In this document: piece after piece, positions 12,801 to 25,562 of the stretch | Layout of the letters: every line of letters begins with the position of its first letter | Numbering within the stretch: position 1 is the stretch's first letter | Origin: Bilabrum cf. latius | Lineage: Eukaryota; Bigyra: Bicosoecida; Bigyra; Bicosoecida | Length of the DNA stretch: 64,000 bases | Direction of reading: 5' to 3' | Assembly: GCA_965178125.1 (NCBI GenBank) | Contig: OZ237760.1 | Location: 864,315 to 928,314 of the forward strand | The notes under the pieces: model-generated | The model's input: the letters and a program-made list of their open reading frames with translations, nothing else | Database searches by the model: none | Told to the model about the DNA's origin: nothing | Made by a program: the position numbers and the translations under genes

Positions 12801-15800
12801 CGTTCTGGCCGACTGCTTCCTGTGGAGGACTCTTGCCCACCGGTAGCGGCGAGACCATGTGATGGGCTAGCGGCTGCCGGTCATCTGGATGCTGGGACCA
12901 GCTGGAGTTGTTGCGTCGTGCCGCCGCCAGAATGGCTGCGGCAGGAGACCCGTGGGTCTGCTCGCCAACAGATGGCTGCGACTTGCTGCCGTTCTGGTCG
13001 TTCTTGTGCTCCGACGTGGTGTCGGCATCCGCCGTACTACTCGCTTCATCGTGCGTGCTGCTCTCGTGCCGTTCGATGTTGCCGTGCTCATGGAGGTCGA
13101 CATGCCCAGCAGCGGTGCTGGAAGCAGACGAGTGTCTTCCGCCCAGTCCGTCGCTGTCCTCCTCGACCTTGGATCCATGCACCCCGTCTGCCTCTGATGC
13201 AATTTGTAAGTGGCGCCGCACTCCGACTGGACCGCTTTGTCCACCTTCGCTGGGGCTACCTGGCGCCGAGTCCTGCACTAGAGCTTGACTAGAGCTTGCC
13301 GCTGCTGGAAGTTCACCGCTGTCTCCCGCTGCCTGATCACGGAGGGGGGCACTTTCGGCGCCTCGATCAAGCTGCTCCCAGGACCCCGTCCTCTTGGCAC
13401 GTAGGCCAGCCACACCATTGCCTGCAGCTACTGCCCGAGAGAGTATACCGATTGGCTCTCGGTGCCGGCGAGCGTCATTGTCGCTGTCGGAGCCCGTGCC
13501 GGGTTCCACTCCGTCGCTACTCACGGCAACCTCGGCACCAAACGATGACGACTCACTGCCTCCAGCATCTACCTGGTGCATACCGGCCTGCAGCCTAGAC
13601 TCGACTCTCTTGTCCGCAAGCTTCCACCTTAGCACGAAAAACGAGCTGGCGCCTGCAGGCAACTCTACAAACTGCAAGCTGCCCAGCAGCAGAACGTCTC
13701 CGTACGGAGTGCCGACCACCGGAACCAGTCCGATGGACTCCCCCATCAGCGCTGTCATGGGCTTGATATCAGCTAACCTGTCTCCGGGGAGGTGCTTCCA
13801 CCTTTGCATCGCCGGCTGAAGCCCCTCGGCACCGGCCTTGTCCTCCACCCCACCTGAGGCTGTCGATCCAATCGTCAGCCGCGACTAGTGCCGCCGCAGC
13901 ATGGCGCTCTCCGGGTCCACTCTAGTGTTCCATTCTCCCATTGCGAGGAAGCTCTTGCCACGTGACATCCCGGGTTTGCTTGAGCCTGGGACAAGCCCGC
14001 CACCGTACGGTGTATACTTGCTGCCTGATGCGCTGGAACCAGAGTTGGACCCAGCCGAATGCCGTCGTGATCTGCGCTCGTGCCCGTTGCGTGCCATTTC
14101 TGGGCTGGTTGCACCGTCGCTGTCTCCTCCCGCAATGCTGAGCAGGTCAACATCGGTCAGCTCAGAACCCGGTGCCGTCGTGGGGCCATCTGACCTGCTC
14201 TGTCGCCGCGCCCTTCGTGCCGTGGAGGGCTGCCCGCGCTTGACTGCGCCCGCGCCGGGTATGATGGTCTAGCCGTGGGCATTGGCACTGCTTCCTCCTT
14301 CTGTTCTCTGGATGCGCCTCAGCCCGAACTGAAGCTTGACATCGTGCACAGCTGGTTGTGTCTTCAGTTGCCTCACCTGCTCCTTGCTGAGCCGGACAGA
14401 GGCAGACTTGAATGATCTGGCCATGGTCGGAAAGAAGGCCAGCATGGAGGCCCTCCCGTCCGCGACCTGCTCTTGGCTGATCCCCAGAAGATCCACTGAT
14501 TGCGGGGAGGCCGCATGAATGCGGAACTCTTCCTTTGCGGGGGCAAAGAGGATGTACGAATCCTCCGACTAGATCTCACGAATGACCGCAGTGAACCTGG
14601 GCTCAAAGGTGCGCTCATCCGGTGGCGATTCGATGATAGTCTGCCACGCCGGGACCAGAGAGCCGTTCTGCCGCTGGTAAAACACGGCCCTCTCGCGGTT
14701 AAGTACGCGGCTACTCTGCCTGGGGGAAGCCGCGAATCTGTTCATGAAAAGGTTGTGCCCGGATCGGATCGGCTCGGGCAGGATCTGATTGATATCCCGG
14801 CCCAGCAGGGCCGACTGCGTGAAACCAAGGAATCGACAGGCAGCCGGCGAGACTGCCACAATCTCGCCCATGGAGGAACCCGACCCCGAGATGGAGATGA
14901 CGGCGCTGCTCTCGTCCAAAAGAGACAGCTGCGCGGCCTTCACGTCGTTCATGTAGTCCGTCGACACGCCCAGCATGCCCTTAGAAGCCAACTCTCGACG
15001 GCGAGCGGCCGCAGCAGTTGCGTTGTGCAGGCCGGCAGGGGCGAGGTGTCCGAAGCGTCCCTCGTGCTCCCTCATATCCTGGTTAGAGCCCTTGGCCGGC
15101 TTCAGCAGAGTCACCGTCCGGATGGCAGTCATCTTGTCGGCTCTGTGCACCTCTTCCAGCCGGTCCGCCTTGTTGAGGAGCTCCTGCGCCCGCTCTGGGT
15201 CCTGCCCAAGGTCCAGCAGGTGCGTGGCGTATGCCCTAAGCGCACTGGTGCTGTCGCTGTTGAGGTCCAGCATGGCCTTGTGCAGGTGGTCGGCTTGCTT
15301 GAGAGTGCGCTGCAGCTGCACACCCAGCTGCCACAGCTTGTCCAGGTCCGGGGATGACGAGGCGAGCGCTTGCCAGAGCTGTGAGAGTAGCCGGAACCCC
15401 ATGGAGCGGGCCTCCTGGGCCTGGTTGAACATCTGGTCGAAGAGCACCCTGTCCACGGGGGATTTCTGTTCGGAGCCGTTCTGCCTTAGCTGGGTGGACC
15501 GCTCGTAGATGTGGAATAGGACGTCGAGGGACGGAGACAGTGCCCTCGCGCGGGCAAGGGCGACGGCCTCGTGAAGCAGCCACGGGCTGTGGTCCTTGAA
15601 TCCGATCGAGGCCAACATGCAGGCGATGTCAGACTGAGGGAACTGGGACAGCAGGAACTGCATCCCTCTGAATGCCTCGCGAAGCAGCCGGCGCTGCTCG
15701 GTGTGCCTCGCCCGAGCCGCGCGATCCACGGCGGCCGTCACGGACCCGCCTGCCTTCCCTGCTGTCGGTGCGCTGATCGATGCACCCTCGCCCCCGCCAC

Positions 15801-17252
15801 CCAGGCTGTCAGGGCTGTCTGCCCCTCCCGCAAGCCCGCCCTGCCCCTGCTCGGCGCGTCCCATTGCAACCAGAGCATCGGAGGCGCGCTGTCGCTGCTC
15901 GGCGGCCTCATCGTGCCTCTCTTCCTCTTCGTCCTCGGCGGTGGCAGCAGACGCGTACGCTTGGGCCGTGGTTGCATCTGCCAGAGATTCGATGCTGGCG
16001 ATAAGGCGGAGACGATGGCGCACCCATGCATTGACGTCGTACACCGAGGCGGATGATCCTGCGAATTGCTCCAGACGCATCGCCACCACCGTCGTGTGCC
16101 TGACGTACGCAACCATGCCGCCCGCTGCCCCGGCCAGCATGCCGCCCAGTATGACCAGGGCTGAATAATCCGAGTCGCCGCCCTGCACTTGTGCAATGGC
16201 AAGGCATACACCAAACCAGAGGTACGCTGCAGCCAGACCCGCCAGGAAGCCGTTCATCGCGGGCTTTGGATGAACCAGCATGGTGGTTTGCAGGTAGTAC
16301 CACAGCAGGCCGGAGGCAATCAGTACCATGGACATGTAGACGGTGCCGTCGAGCTACTTTGCGAACAGGTTGCTCAGAAGAGACAAGATCAGCATGATCA
16401 GCAGGATGACTAGGTCTAGCCTGCCGGTGGCTTTGGCGGCCCACGAGTCCGACGTGGGCTCCTTGTTGTGAAACACGCTTGCGACGAGAAGTGACATGGC
16501 TGCGGTAGCGAGAGAAAAAATGATGGCGGAGTGTGGATGACATACCTTGGGCCGATCATTGAGTGACCTTATTTTTTGGAACGCCAGAGTTGCTGACCGG
16601 GTTGCCCCTGCAGCCAAATCCAGTCATGCTCACCAGCAAGTATCACGAGAAGAAGTACAGCAAGCACGGCAACAATGATCCTTGAGGCTGAGGAGCAGCT
16701 TACGCCTTGATGCAGCCAGTCATCGTTGCTGCACGAGAGACCCCTGAAAAGGAGACCGGCCAAGGGCTGGAATAGCACGCCGGCGGTAAGACTCCCGGCC
16801 CATCGAAAGGTACGAAGTAGAAGTCCGTTCTACGGCCAGTCGAATAGAAAACTAATACCTACAAGGCATGCAATGCAACAGACAGCCAGAGTCCAGAGCG
16901 CTGCCAATGCAAAAAGCCAGACGAAAGCAGCCGTCTCGGCAGTTGCACTAGCTAAGGCTAGGTACTGAATTCCTTCGCCAATTGCTAGAGTCCATGGTGA
17001 GTTTTTCCATGGCAACTAATCCGTTGGCTTGAGTACAATGGATGACAGCTAAGCCCAGGCTATCAGCTGACCAGCAATAAAAGACACTTTAAGGTCATGC
17101 TGCGTCCGGGTGAGCAGACTCATGGTGCCAAAAACAGACCTGTTTATCTGCAGACCAACCCGATCGAGCCATGTTGTTGCCTTTGATTCGTCGAAGAAAC
17201 CCTGGCCTCGAGCCAGTTGTGATGCGGATACACCAGCGCCATTCCCGTCCAT
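9829..17252 (-). CDS. Giant multi-pass membrane protein with PAS domain (TmcB-like)
   Basis: Exon 1 17252-16634, intron 16633-16500 (134 nt), exon 2 16499-9829; 2429 residues, TGA end. The second exon is one uninterrupted 6.7-kb frame once 12 TAGs are read as sense (17049, 17016, 16830, 16354, 14569, 14269, 13885, 12553, 12466, 12199, 11641, 11050). N-terminal ~420 residues hold several transmembrane helices (for example TAETAAFVWLFALAAL, RIIVAVLAVLLLVILA, LVILLIMLILSLLSN). Around residues 880-970 is a PAS-like segment (GEIVAVSPAACRFLGF, GRDINQILPEPI) followed by a linked region. The C-terminal part has further helices (TIAVFMIGVVQMVW, IIAGCVAFSLCVLVAMP, PVILVVGLLLFNVLYL, TWVFASAFALAVALYYW) around extracellular-type loops. 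This order resembles the TmcB-like proteins of amoebae and ciliates; the family is inferred from layout and memory. Function in sensing is plausible but unproven. Only ATG 17252 follows the upstream in-frame TGA. Confidence 0.8.
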
Positions 17253-17799
17253 TTCCCTCTTTGCCAGATCAAAAGAGGCTAACTTCTGCTTGAAACGTAC
17301 TGATTGCTTCGGAGGTATGTTTCAAGGAGGTGTGTGATCGTTGTGCGTGGATGATGCCCAGCTGATGTGGATTGCTCCGATCGACGATCGCAACCAGACC
17401 AGTTGGTCGCAATCATGATATGCCATTTACGGCCCGGTCACGGAACGCTATGCATAATGAGCTGTGGCTGTGTATCTAGTTTCGTAATTTGGTGCGGGAA
17501 TTGTCGGTAGCTCGGGGTGTCGTAGGGTGTCACCATTCGCAATCAGCCGACCAGTGGGCGACCACCCGCGTGCCTGGCATCCATTTGGGGCGCCTCAATC
17601 CCCAGAGAGTTGCAAGACGCTATCATTTGGCATACATACGCGGCAAGGTACTAATATCCTTCTTGCCTTGGCCACATGGTGGCTTCGCTTGCTAAACAAG
17701 ATCTGTTTCAAAATAACACTTTACATTAATGACGAACATTCATGAACAGAGTAGAAACTTCGCAAATGTGAAGGACAGAAACCAGCAGTTGTTGCCATC
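17253..17799. other. Divergent intergenic region between TmcB-like and kelch-BTB genes
   Basis: 547 bp with no convincing coding frame. It separates two divergently transcribed genes, so both promoters should lie here. I see no clear TATA box or repeated motif. An in-frame TGA near 17315 blocks extension of the TmcB-like gene upstream without another exon. Confidence 0.6.
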
Positions 17800-19556
17800 A
17801 TGGCAGCTTTTGGGGCGGCCACAAGCGGTGGAGCTGGTGGATCAAGTGAGGCAGCACATGATAAGGCGGGGAACACGGGATCATCAGGAGGCAGCGGATC
17901 GGCTGCAGGCTCTGGAGCCTCGAGCCTGTGGTATAAGCCGAAGGTGGGCAGCAGTTCTGGAGTGATGCCAGGCCCAAGGGCGGCGCATTCGTGCAGCATG
18001 GTTGGGGATAAAATGGTGAGTTGCTCTGCTCGCGCTGAGATGCTCGTGTGTTGTGGCACGTAGGATGTATTGGCATGCAGTCCCACTGGTTCATTATCCC
18101 AACCTGGAAGCCCATGTCTTATTGTGCTGTCAAACAACTGCGTGAATTTATTGTGCTGCAGGTTGTCTTTGGCGGATGGAATGGGAAGCGTGGGCTTTCT
18201 GATGTGTATGTTCTGGATACATCCACCTGGACCTGGTCCAAGCCTTCCGTGACGGGATCAGGGCCTAGCGAGAGGAATAATCACGCTACATTCGTTCTTG
18301 GCGACAAGATGTACGTCCACGGTGGTCACGATGGCACCCAGTGGCTCTCTTGCATGTACTCGCTGGACACAACCAAGTGGTGCTGGGACGTCCCCTCGGT
18401 GAGCGGCACCCCCCCGAGCGCGCGAGCGTGCCACACGCTCTCTGTGGTGCGAAACAAGGTATTCTGCTTCGGAGGCTTTGACGGCACCCAGTGCTTCAAC
18501 GACGTGATCGTGCTGGACCTGGACACGTGGACCTACATGCAGCCGCGGGTGTCGGGCGTGCTGCCGCAGGCTCGCAATGCCCAAACCGCCACGGTTGTGG
18601 ACGACTCGATCTACGTGTTCGGTGGACACTCGGGGCAGAAACACCTGCGGGACCTTCATGTGCTAGACACGCGCACCATGTCCTGGAGCCAGCCCCGGGT
18701 CTCTGGCCTGCTCCCCCCCGGCCTGAGGGGCCACACCGCCAACCTCGTGGGCACCAACATCCTCATTTTCGCAGGGTACGACGGGAGGGGCCGCAGCAAC
18801 GACCTGTACAAGCTGGACACCGCCTCGCACGTGTTCTCCCACATCCCCCCCTGCGAGAGCACGCCCGCAGGTAGGCAGCGGCACACGTCCTGCCTGGTTG
18901 GGAGCAAGAGCATCGCCGTCACGGGGGGCTTCGACGGGCACCGGTGGCTGCCCCTGGCTGACGTGACCGTGCTGGACGTGGCCAAGCTCGAGGCCACTGC
19001 CATCACGAGCGCCGCGGTGTCTTCGCTGCTGGGCGACCTGCGCTCTCTGCTGGACAACGAGGACATGTTCCCCGACGTGACTTTCTTGGTGGGCGGGAAG
19101 AAGGTGCATGGACACAGGGCCATCCTGGCGGCGAGGTCGCCCCACTTCGCCGCCATGTTCTCCAGCGGGATGCGGGAATCGAGGGAGAAGGAAGTTCCCA
19201 TCGAGGAGTGGTCCCACGGTGCGTTCCTGGGCCTCCTGGAGTTCCTGTACACGGGCAGCCTTGCGGAGCTCTCTCCCGAGGTGGCCGTGGAGCTCATGGG
19301 GCTGGCGGACCACTCGGGGGTGGACGGGCTCAAGGCCCTGTGCGAGGCCAAGCTGGTGCACGCGCTGGACACGGGTAACGTGGCGGCTCTCTTCTCGACG
19401 GCCCACCGGTACGGGGCCCTTGAGCTCAAGAAGCACTGCCTGGCCTTCATCCTGAGCAACACCAAGGACGTGTCCAAGCACCTGGATGCCCTGCAGTCAG
19501 AGCCTGCGCTGCTCATGGAGATAACCAAGGAGTCGCTTGCCAGCAAGGGGCGCTAA
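17800..19556 (+). CDS. Kelch-repeat and BTB/POZ domain protein
   Basis: Exon 1 17800-18015, intron 18016-18161 (146 nt), exon 2 18162-19556; 536 residues, ending in TAA. After a Gly/Ser-rich leader, residues about 55-360 form five to six kelch repeats (PGPRAAHSCSMVGDKMVVFG, YVHGGHDGTQW, FCFGGFDGTQCF, YVFGGHSGQKHL, IFAGYDGRGRS, AVTGGFDGHRW), a beta-propeller used to bind partners. Residues about 375-475 are a BTB domain (FPDVTFLVGGKKVHGHRAIL, LEFLYTGSL) followed by a short BACK-like helical region. Kelch-before-BTB is the LZTR1-type order; such proteins often act as substrate adaptors for cullin-3 ubiquitin ligases, which is inferred here. This is one of the few genes in the window with no in-frame TAG. 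Confidence 0.92.
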
Positions 19557-20155
19557 GGAAGAGCGTGCGCCCGCCAATAGATGGACCAGGTGTGCCGGGG
19601 TCACGTCCGTCCCAGCAGCAGTTTTGGCATGATTGTCGCTCACCATCAGCATGTGCCCTTGCTGGCACGGGGTAGTAATTGGTAGGGTCTGGTGATGCGG
19701 AGGGTGTCTCACGCATGCCATCGACTGCACCCACCTGGAGTCCACGGGGCCGACCCTCACCCATACCTAGGCCGCACTGCTGGCCGGGATGCAGGGGTCG
19801 GTATTCGTGTCTGACGACAAGGCGCAAACCACCAGACCAGTAGGACATGAATGAGTAGCAGCAAGCAACATCATGTGCCGAAAGAAGTCCCCGATTGATA
19901 GCGTGGTCCTCAAGCAGTCGGCCTAGAGATGCATGGGATGCATTGGTTAGAGAAGCCTCGGAAAACGCCGCCCGTGCCGGGGTAGGGGCGGCCGAGGATC
20001 TGATCTCGATACGGATCGCCTGCAGCCAACTTGCCTAGCCTGCTTCTGAGGACCAGCGCGGCGCTTTGTATACTGATACAGATCGAATGCTTGTACTGCT
20101 GCACTTTTCAAGCAACCAACATGACCCAACACTCGGCACGCTCTACACACGTACA
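19557..20155. other. Convergent intergenic region
   Basis: 599 bp between the 3' ends of the kelch-BTB gene and the coiled-coil gene. Short open frames exist on both strands but none shows a domain, a splice pattern or a plausible start. I see no RNA gene in it. Confidence 0.55.
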
Positions 20156-23100
20156 TTAGCCCGGGGTAGACATTCCGCCACCCCGCACCACTTGCCTACT
20201 ACCGGACCCATTGCCACCACCACTGCCGAGAATCCCGGCACTCGCGTGCCTGTTTCCACCCCCGATGGACACCCGCAGCGTCCCAGCCACCAGCTGCCTG
20301 GCTCGCACCAGCCGCCTCGCATCCTCGGGGGTCAGCGGGCTGTCCACAGAAGGCTACCTGCCGGTCGTGCGAGTCCCACGCGGCAAAGCACCCGTCTCCT
20401 AATGGGTGGCTGGGCTCAGTGAAAACAGCCCGCTGCCAGACTCGCCCCCAGCACTGCTGTTGCCTAAGCTTGATTCTGATCGGCTGGTGCCCCTCTCAGC
20501 AGCGGGCCGCTCTTCTCTTGCCGTGGACGCAACCCCATCGAGCACTCTACTCCCCCCTGCGAAGAAATCCACTTCCCCCGTCCCTTCCTCTGTGATAGTC
20601 CCCGAGTCCTCGTCGGAGCCGCCCTCGCTGGACTCGGACGCAGCTGTCGATGGTGCCGCACTACCTGCAGCTCGGTCCTTCCTGCTGCCCGCTCGCTTCT
20701 TGGGGCGTCTCTTCTTTAGTCGCCTCCTCCGCTTCACAATCTTCTTACTTCTCCTCGGCCTAGCCGCGCCGGAGGCCCCCTCCTTGGTGCCAAGCACGGT
20801 CCGAAGTGCGCTCGCCACTGCCACTGCTCTGGAGGCAGCAGACTCCTGCCTCCTACTACTGGCCGACCTCGATCTCGACCTCGATTGCCGCACCCGCTCC
20901 CGTGCAATGCCACGGGCAGCTCGAGCCACCACGCGCTTCCTGGAGGCGCCTGTCCGCCCTAGAGGCACCGCAGGAGGCGCAGCTCCGCCCAGCAGGGTGG
21001 AGATGACCCGGGCCCCCGATGAAGCCGTGTCCTTGAGCAGTCGCTTGGGCACGCGGGAAGGTGCAGGCCTAGACCGGCGACTGGCTCTAGAGGATGCCCG
21101 CGAGCGGACCGAGGAAGCTCTAGAAGAGGCCCTCGAGGAGGCCCTGGATCTCCTACTACTGGAGCGGGACACTCGTCTTACGCGGGGCCGGATCCTGGCT
21201 CGCCTGCCCTTCCTCAGCTTCTTCGGCTTCCCGGCTGCCCCGCTGCCCACCTTCTACCTACCGGCTGCATCCGGTTCGTGCCCTCGCGTAGGCAGGTCAA
21301 GCTCTCGCCTATCCAGCCCGTTCTGCGCGAAGGGAGACATCTCCGACAGCACGCGGTCCCCTGGTGTGGCACTGAATGCTAATCCCTGTCCCTTCCCATG
21401 GCTTGATGCTGACTCCTGCACAAGTCCACGGCCCTCGTGCCTGACCTCTTGCTCGGCGGCTCGGCGATCAACGCTCCACCTCGGCTTCCCACGCGGGCTG
21501 CCTCTGGCCCTGGGGCTGCTCGCTTTCCTGGGGCTATTCGAGGCCCGACCGCGCCTCCCTCGTGGGCTCCCTGGCTGCCCCTTCGAAGGTCGACTGCCCG
21601 CCAGCAGCGAATCCTTTAGCGCCATGCTGCGCTCCTAGGGGGAGGCTGCCCGCAGCAGGTCGGACCGACTGGGCGGCAGCGGAGGCTCTGTCGTGTACCC
21701 ACCACCAACTCGGCGGGCAGGTGAGCGGGGTGCGATTCCACCGGCTCCGGGCGAAGATTTCACGCGCGGCTCTCTATGCTCCGCACTGCCGGAATGCATA
21801 CCAGCCCAGTCGCCGACCTGTGCCCCGGATCTCTCGCTGCGTCGCTCCACAGAGGCGAGGATGGACCGGACCCTGGACACAGCCGCAGGGGAGGCAGGGG
21901 GGCGGTGCCTCCTTCTCATGCCTGCAGAGATCGATCTGTCAAGAAGCGCATCACGGTCGCTGCTGGCCTCTCGGCTGCTGCTGCGGGCGTGGTTCCCGGC
22001 TGGCCTGGAGCCTCTGCCGCTGGGTCTCGGATCGACGGATCTGGACCTGGACCTGGACCTGCCCGGCGTCCGACTTGGCTTGCTCCTGGCACGACCCCCG
22101 CGCGCGGCAACGTCATCACTGTCGTGTATGCGGGAGTTCCCATGGGCATCGACGTGGTCTTGCTGGGCTGCCTTGTTCGACCGCCGGAGCCGCTTGATCT
22201 CGCGCACCATGGCTGCCCCGGCTGCCGCCACACCCGGCAGCAGCCTCCGCAGGCCCCGCAGGCGCACCCATCTCGGGTCCAACACGGTCCCTGGCTGGTC
22301 AGCGCCAGCACCAGCGCCTGCTGCTTGTTGGGGGTCCCCATGACCCCTCGGGCTCGCTTGGTTCGTGACATTCGCACTCAGTCCACTCGCAGCGAGGCCC
22401 TCCTCGGCTCCCGACTCGCTCGCAGGCAGCTGGGGCGGCGGGATGTCGCCGTGTGAAGCACCCGACATCACAGCAGCGGCAGCGTTCACCCTCCGGAGCA
22501 CCCGCATGGCCTCCTCCAAGGAGCCGAGCCGAGACCGCAGCTGGGCCGCCTCCTCAGACTCACGCCGCCTTTCCTCCTCTTCCCGCGCTTTCACCTGGGC
22601 CCGGAGCATGCCTTCGCTCTCTTGCAGCTGCTGCAGCCGAGGGGGCAGCTTGCCCTCGCCAACCTGCTGCAGGTCCAAGCCCCAGGCCCTCTCCGCAGTG
22701 ACCACTTTCTCCTTGAGTTCCTTGAGCTCGCGGGTGGCATCCTTCCAACGGCGCTCGTCGTGCCGCGCCCGCTGCGACTGCTCTCCGGCCCGCTGCTCGG
22801 CCGCCTCTAGCCTCTCCTTCCTCTCCCTGTGCTGCTCGTGTAGCTCAGTGATGGTCCGCAGCAGCTCCTGCTGCACCCCCTGCTGCGTGACCAGCTCTGC
22901 CTACAACCGGACTGCCTCTGCCTTGGCCTCCTCAAGCCTCTCTGCCTTGCCCCTCCACTCGTCCCTCTCCGCGGCGGCCTGCTCGGCGCTTCGCATCGAT
23001 GCCTCCACCTCTCGCCGGGCCTCCACGGCCGCCTACTCGGCCCGTTGCTGGGCCTCCCGCGCGCTCTCCACCTTCTTGCGGGCCTCGGCCTGCCCGTGCA

Positions 23101-23935
23101 GCCTGGCCCGCAGCCCCCCCAGCGCAGCCCTCCTGTCTTCCACGTCGCTGAGCAGGGCATCCCGCTCCTTGGCGCAGCGGTGCTCGGCCTCCCGCGCCTT
23201 GGCCGCCATCTGCCGGGCTGTGCGCGCGTCCGCCCGAGCCGCCTCGAGGGCCGCTGCTCCTCTGGCGTGCTGCTTCTCCTCCTCCCGCAGACCCCTCACC
23301 TGCGCCTCAAGGGCCTGTGCGCGATCCTGTGCCGCGGCATGCGCCCGCTTGGACTGCTCCAGCCGCTGCCGCAGCGAGGCTCGCTCAGCATCCCTGCGCC
23401 CGGCCTCCTCCCTGAGCCGAGCCAGTGCCGACCGAGCTTCTGCGGCCTCTCGCGACGCCTCTGCCAGACGAGACGCAGCGTCAGGTGCTGCTACGGGTTC
23501 ACTTCCGTGGTGAAATGGCTCCTGGTGCGCAGTTGCCGATGTGCCAGACGTGCTCGGCTGGTGCGTGCTCAGTGCCTCCATTGCAGGACGACTCACTGCC
23601 AGAAAAGATGCGAGTTCTGCCCGAGTTCTGCGCAGCTCTGCCGCCAATTCTCCTGCGCCATGTCCAGAAACAACGTCTGCCTGCTTCCAACGCCCACCAG
23701 CGGCTGCGGGATGGCTAGAAGCTCCTATCGCTGTGGCAGCAGTTGGAGGCAGCCTGCGCCCCTCTTTCAAAGCTCCAGCAAGTGAGTCTACGCGTTCCAG
23801 TACTCTTGAAAGTGTCCGAATCAAAGCAGATCCGTGACTCTACGTCCTAGGATCGGCAGCGAAGCGTGAAGGTGCATCGCTACCGCGTTTCGACTGGGGC
23901 CTTCCTCGCGGCAGGGAAGGAGGTCGTCGTCGCAT
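20156..23935 (-). CDS. Coiled-coil protein with Ser/Arg-rich C-terminal half
   Basis: A single 3780-bp frame from ATG 23935 to TAA at 20156-20158 gives 1259 residues if TAG is sense; TAGs at 23840, 23033, 22901, 21635, 21254, 20399 and 20354. The N-terminus is basic (MRRRPPSLPRGRPQSKRG). Residues about 100-480 are a long Ala/Glu/Arg coiled coil (heptad-like runs such as RLREEAGRRDAERASLRQRL). Two of the TAGs (23033, 22901) fall inside the coil, replacing one residue each without breaking its pattern. The C-terminal half is rich in RS/SR dipeptides and Lys/Arg tracts (SRSRSRSASSRRQ, KKIVKRRRRLKKRRPKKR), as in nuclear or cytoskeletal scaffold proteins. No family recognised. The end of the frame is low-complexity Gly-rich. 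Confidence 0.7.
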
Positions 23936-24253
23936 AAATCGCGCCGATCCTCGTACAAAGAACTTGTTTAAATCGAAGTACGAACTGCCTAAATGATTGA
24001 TCCGCTCGTTGCTTCAATAGTAGGCCATTTTAATTTCGAGGCAAACGGTAGGAAGGCGGTTGCAACCGTTGCACGATGTGGGGGGACGGGGCGCCCCACC
24101 TAAATGGACGGAACCGACACTAATGCCCCTTGCGGGGACGGTATAAACTCGAAAATCAAGATTCGTTCGTTCGTTCGGTATAATTCAATATACAGGGGCA
24201 GACAGCAGCTGATTGAGCTAAAACAGAAGATGATACCACCAGGAACTCATTTG
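23936..24253. other. Intergenic spacer, relatively AT-rich
   Basis: 318 bp between two same-strand genes. It carries a short run of ttcg repeats near 24165-24175 and AT-rich patches, and no coding frame I would support. It should hold the promoter of the coiled-coil gene and the 3' end of the PLP-protein transcript. Confidence 0.5.
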
Positions 24254-25421
24254 TTATCTCCCCTCAAGATCTGCCGTGCCGTCCTTGCTACCTGCGTCCG
24301 CTCCGGTTGCAGAGGACCGCGACTCGCCGTCTCCTGCTCCACCCGCTGCAGCCCCACCCTCAGCCTTGCCCCCAGTGTCCTTCGAGGCACCCGCATCAGC
24401 AGGTGTCTCCTTAGCGGCAGCCTCCTTGGCCCCGTAGTCTCGTTTCCCGAAGATCAGCGAGCCTACCCTCACCGAGTCCGCCCCCTCCTCCACGGCCAGC
24501 TCAAAGTCGCCACTCATGCCCATAGACAGCTCCAGCGACAGACCGGCCGCTGGGACAGATTTTGCAGATGCCGCACCAGGGTCTGCACTCGCGTCTGCAC
24601 CAGCCCCAGTGCCTCGCCCGGCAGCCTCTGCTTCGCCTCCCGCCTCGCTCCCCTGCAGGCTATCGCGAAGGGCAGCCAGCTTGCGGAAGAAAGGCACAGG
24701 CTCAGCACCAGCCTATCCAATCGTCATCAGACCAGCTAACGTGAGAGTGCCGCACTTGCTCACAATGTGCTCGCACAGCGCAGCAGCGTCGTCTGGCGTG
24801 ACGCCGCCTTTCTACGCTTCTGCCGACGTGTTTATTTGCACAAACACTCGCAACCCTTCGTGCCCTTCCTTGATGCATGCAGCATGCAGCTTGTTGGCAA
24901 GCTTCACGCTATCCACGCTTTCTATGGCCCAAAGCCCAGGCACCTCGCGTACTAGTAAAGCGGCTTTGTTGGACTGCAGCTGCCCGATGTAATGCCAACG
25001 GATATCGGGGCATGCTCCAGATTCTTTCAATTCCTGAGCTTTTCTAACGAGTTCTTGTGCGTAGTTCTCTCCAAAGTGCCTCTGCCCTGCCTTGTAGCAC
25101 TCAACTATCATATCCATGGGTTTGGTTTTCGACACAGCAACCAGCCGCGGTGCCTGTGGAGGTCATGGGTGCAAAATCAAGCGTGGGAGTAATGCAATCA
25201 TATTGATGCAGAGCATACTCGTCCGGAACGACGAGGCTGCCGTGTATTCGAGATGACGTGGCAGAGCTATGCGGCGTCAATATGCCAGGCAGTCTCACTG
25301 TGCTTCGTCCACATCGTGAGGCTGCACTCTTAATACGAGCAAGTACAGACTCAAGGTTCTTGGCCACCTGCATACGTCGTGTTGTGTGTAGGAAGTTCTT
25401 GACCACCGCGGCGCCGCGCAT
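24254..25421 (-). CDS. Pyridoxal-phosphate homeostasis protein (PLPBP/YggS family)
   Basis: Exon 1 25421-25299, intron 25298-25154 (145 nt), exon 2 25153-24254; 340 residues, TAA end. Conserved blocks: LVAVSKTKP with the PLP-binding Lys, [52 protein letters not shown] and [13 protein letters not shown], covering the whole family from N to C terminus. Two in-frame TAGs interrupt it: 24812-24814, right after QINTSAEA and before KGGV, and 24713-24715, right after GLMTIG. At the first position the family normally has Ser or Gln, not Leu. The N-terminus may target mitochondria (basic, FLHTTRR). A ~58-residue Gly/Ala/Asp-rich tail follows the conserved end. The protein buffers PLP supply in known organisms. 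Confidence 0.95.
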
Positions 25422-25562
25422 AGTAGCGGAACTCAATCCAACCGATCCGGGCGAGAGGCGTTGGACATAGCAGCGGCAAACCAGGAATTCCCACAGTGCT
25501 TCTGGGCATAGAAATACGTTGGACTGCATACAGTCTGTAAGGTGTCTCGGTGCGGGCTTGGG

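Noticed and set aside
20406-21638. Plus-strand frame of 410 codons
   Set aside because: Antisense shadow of the Ser/Arg-rich part of the coiled-coil gene; composition mirrors the RS repeats.
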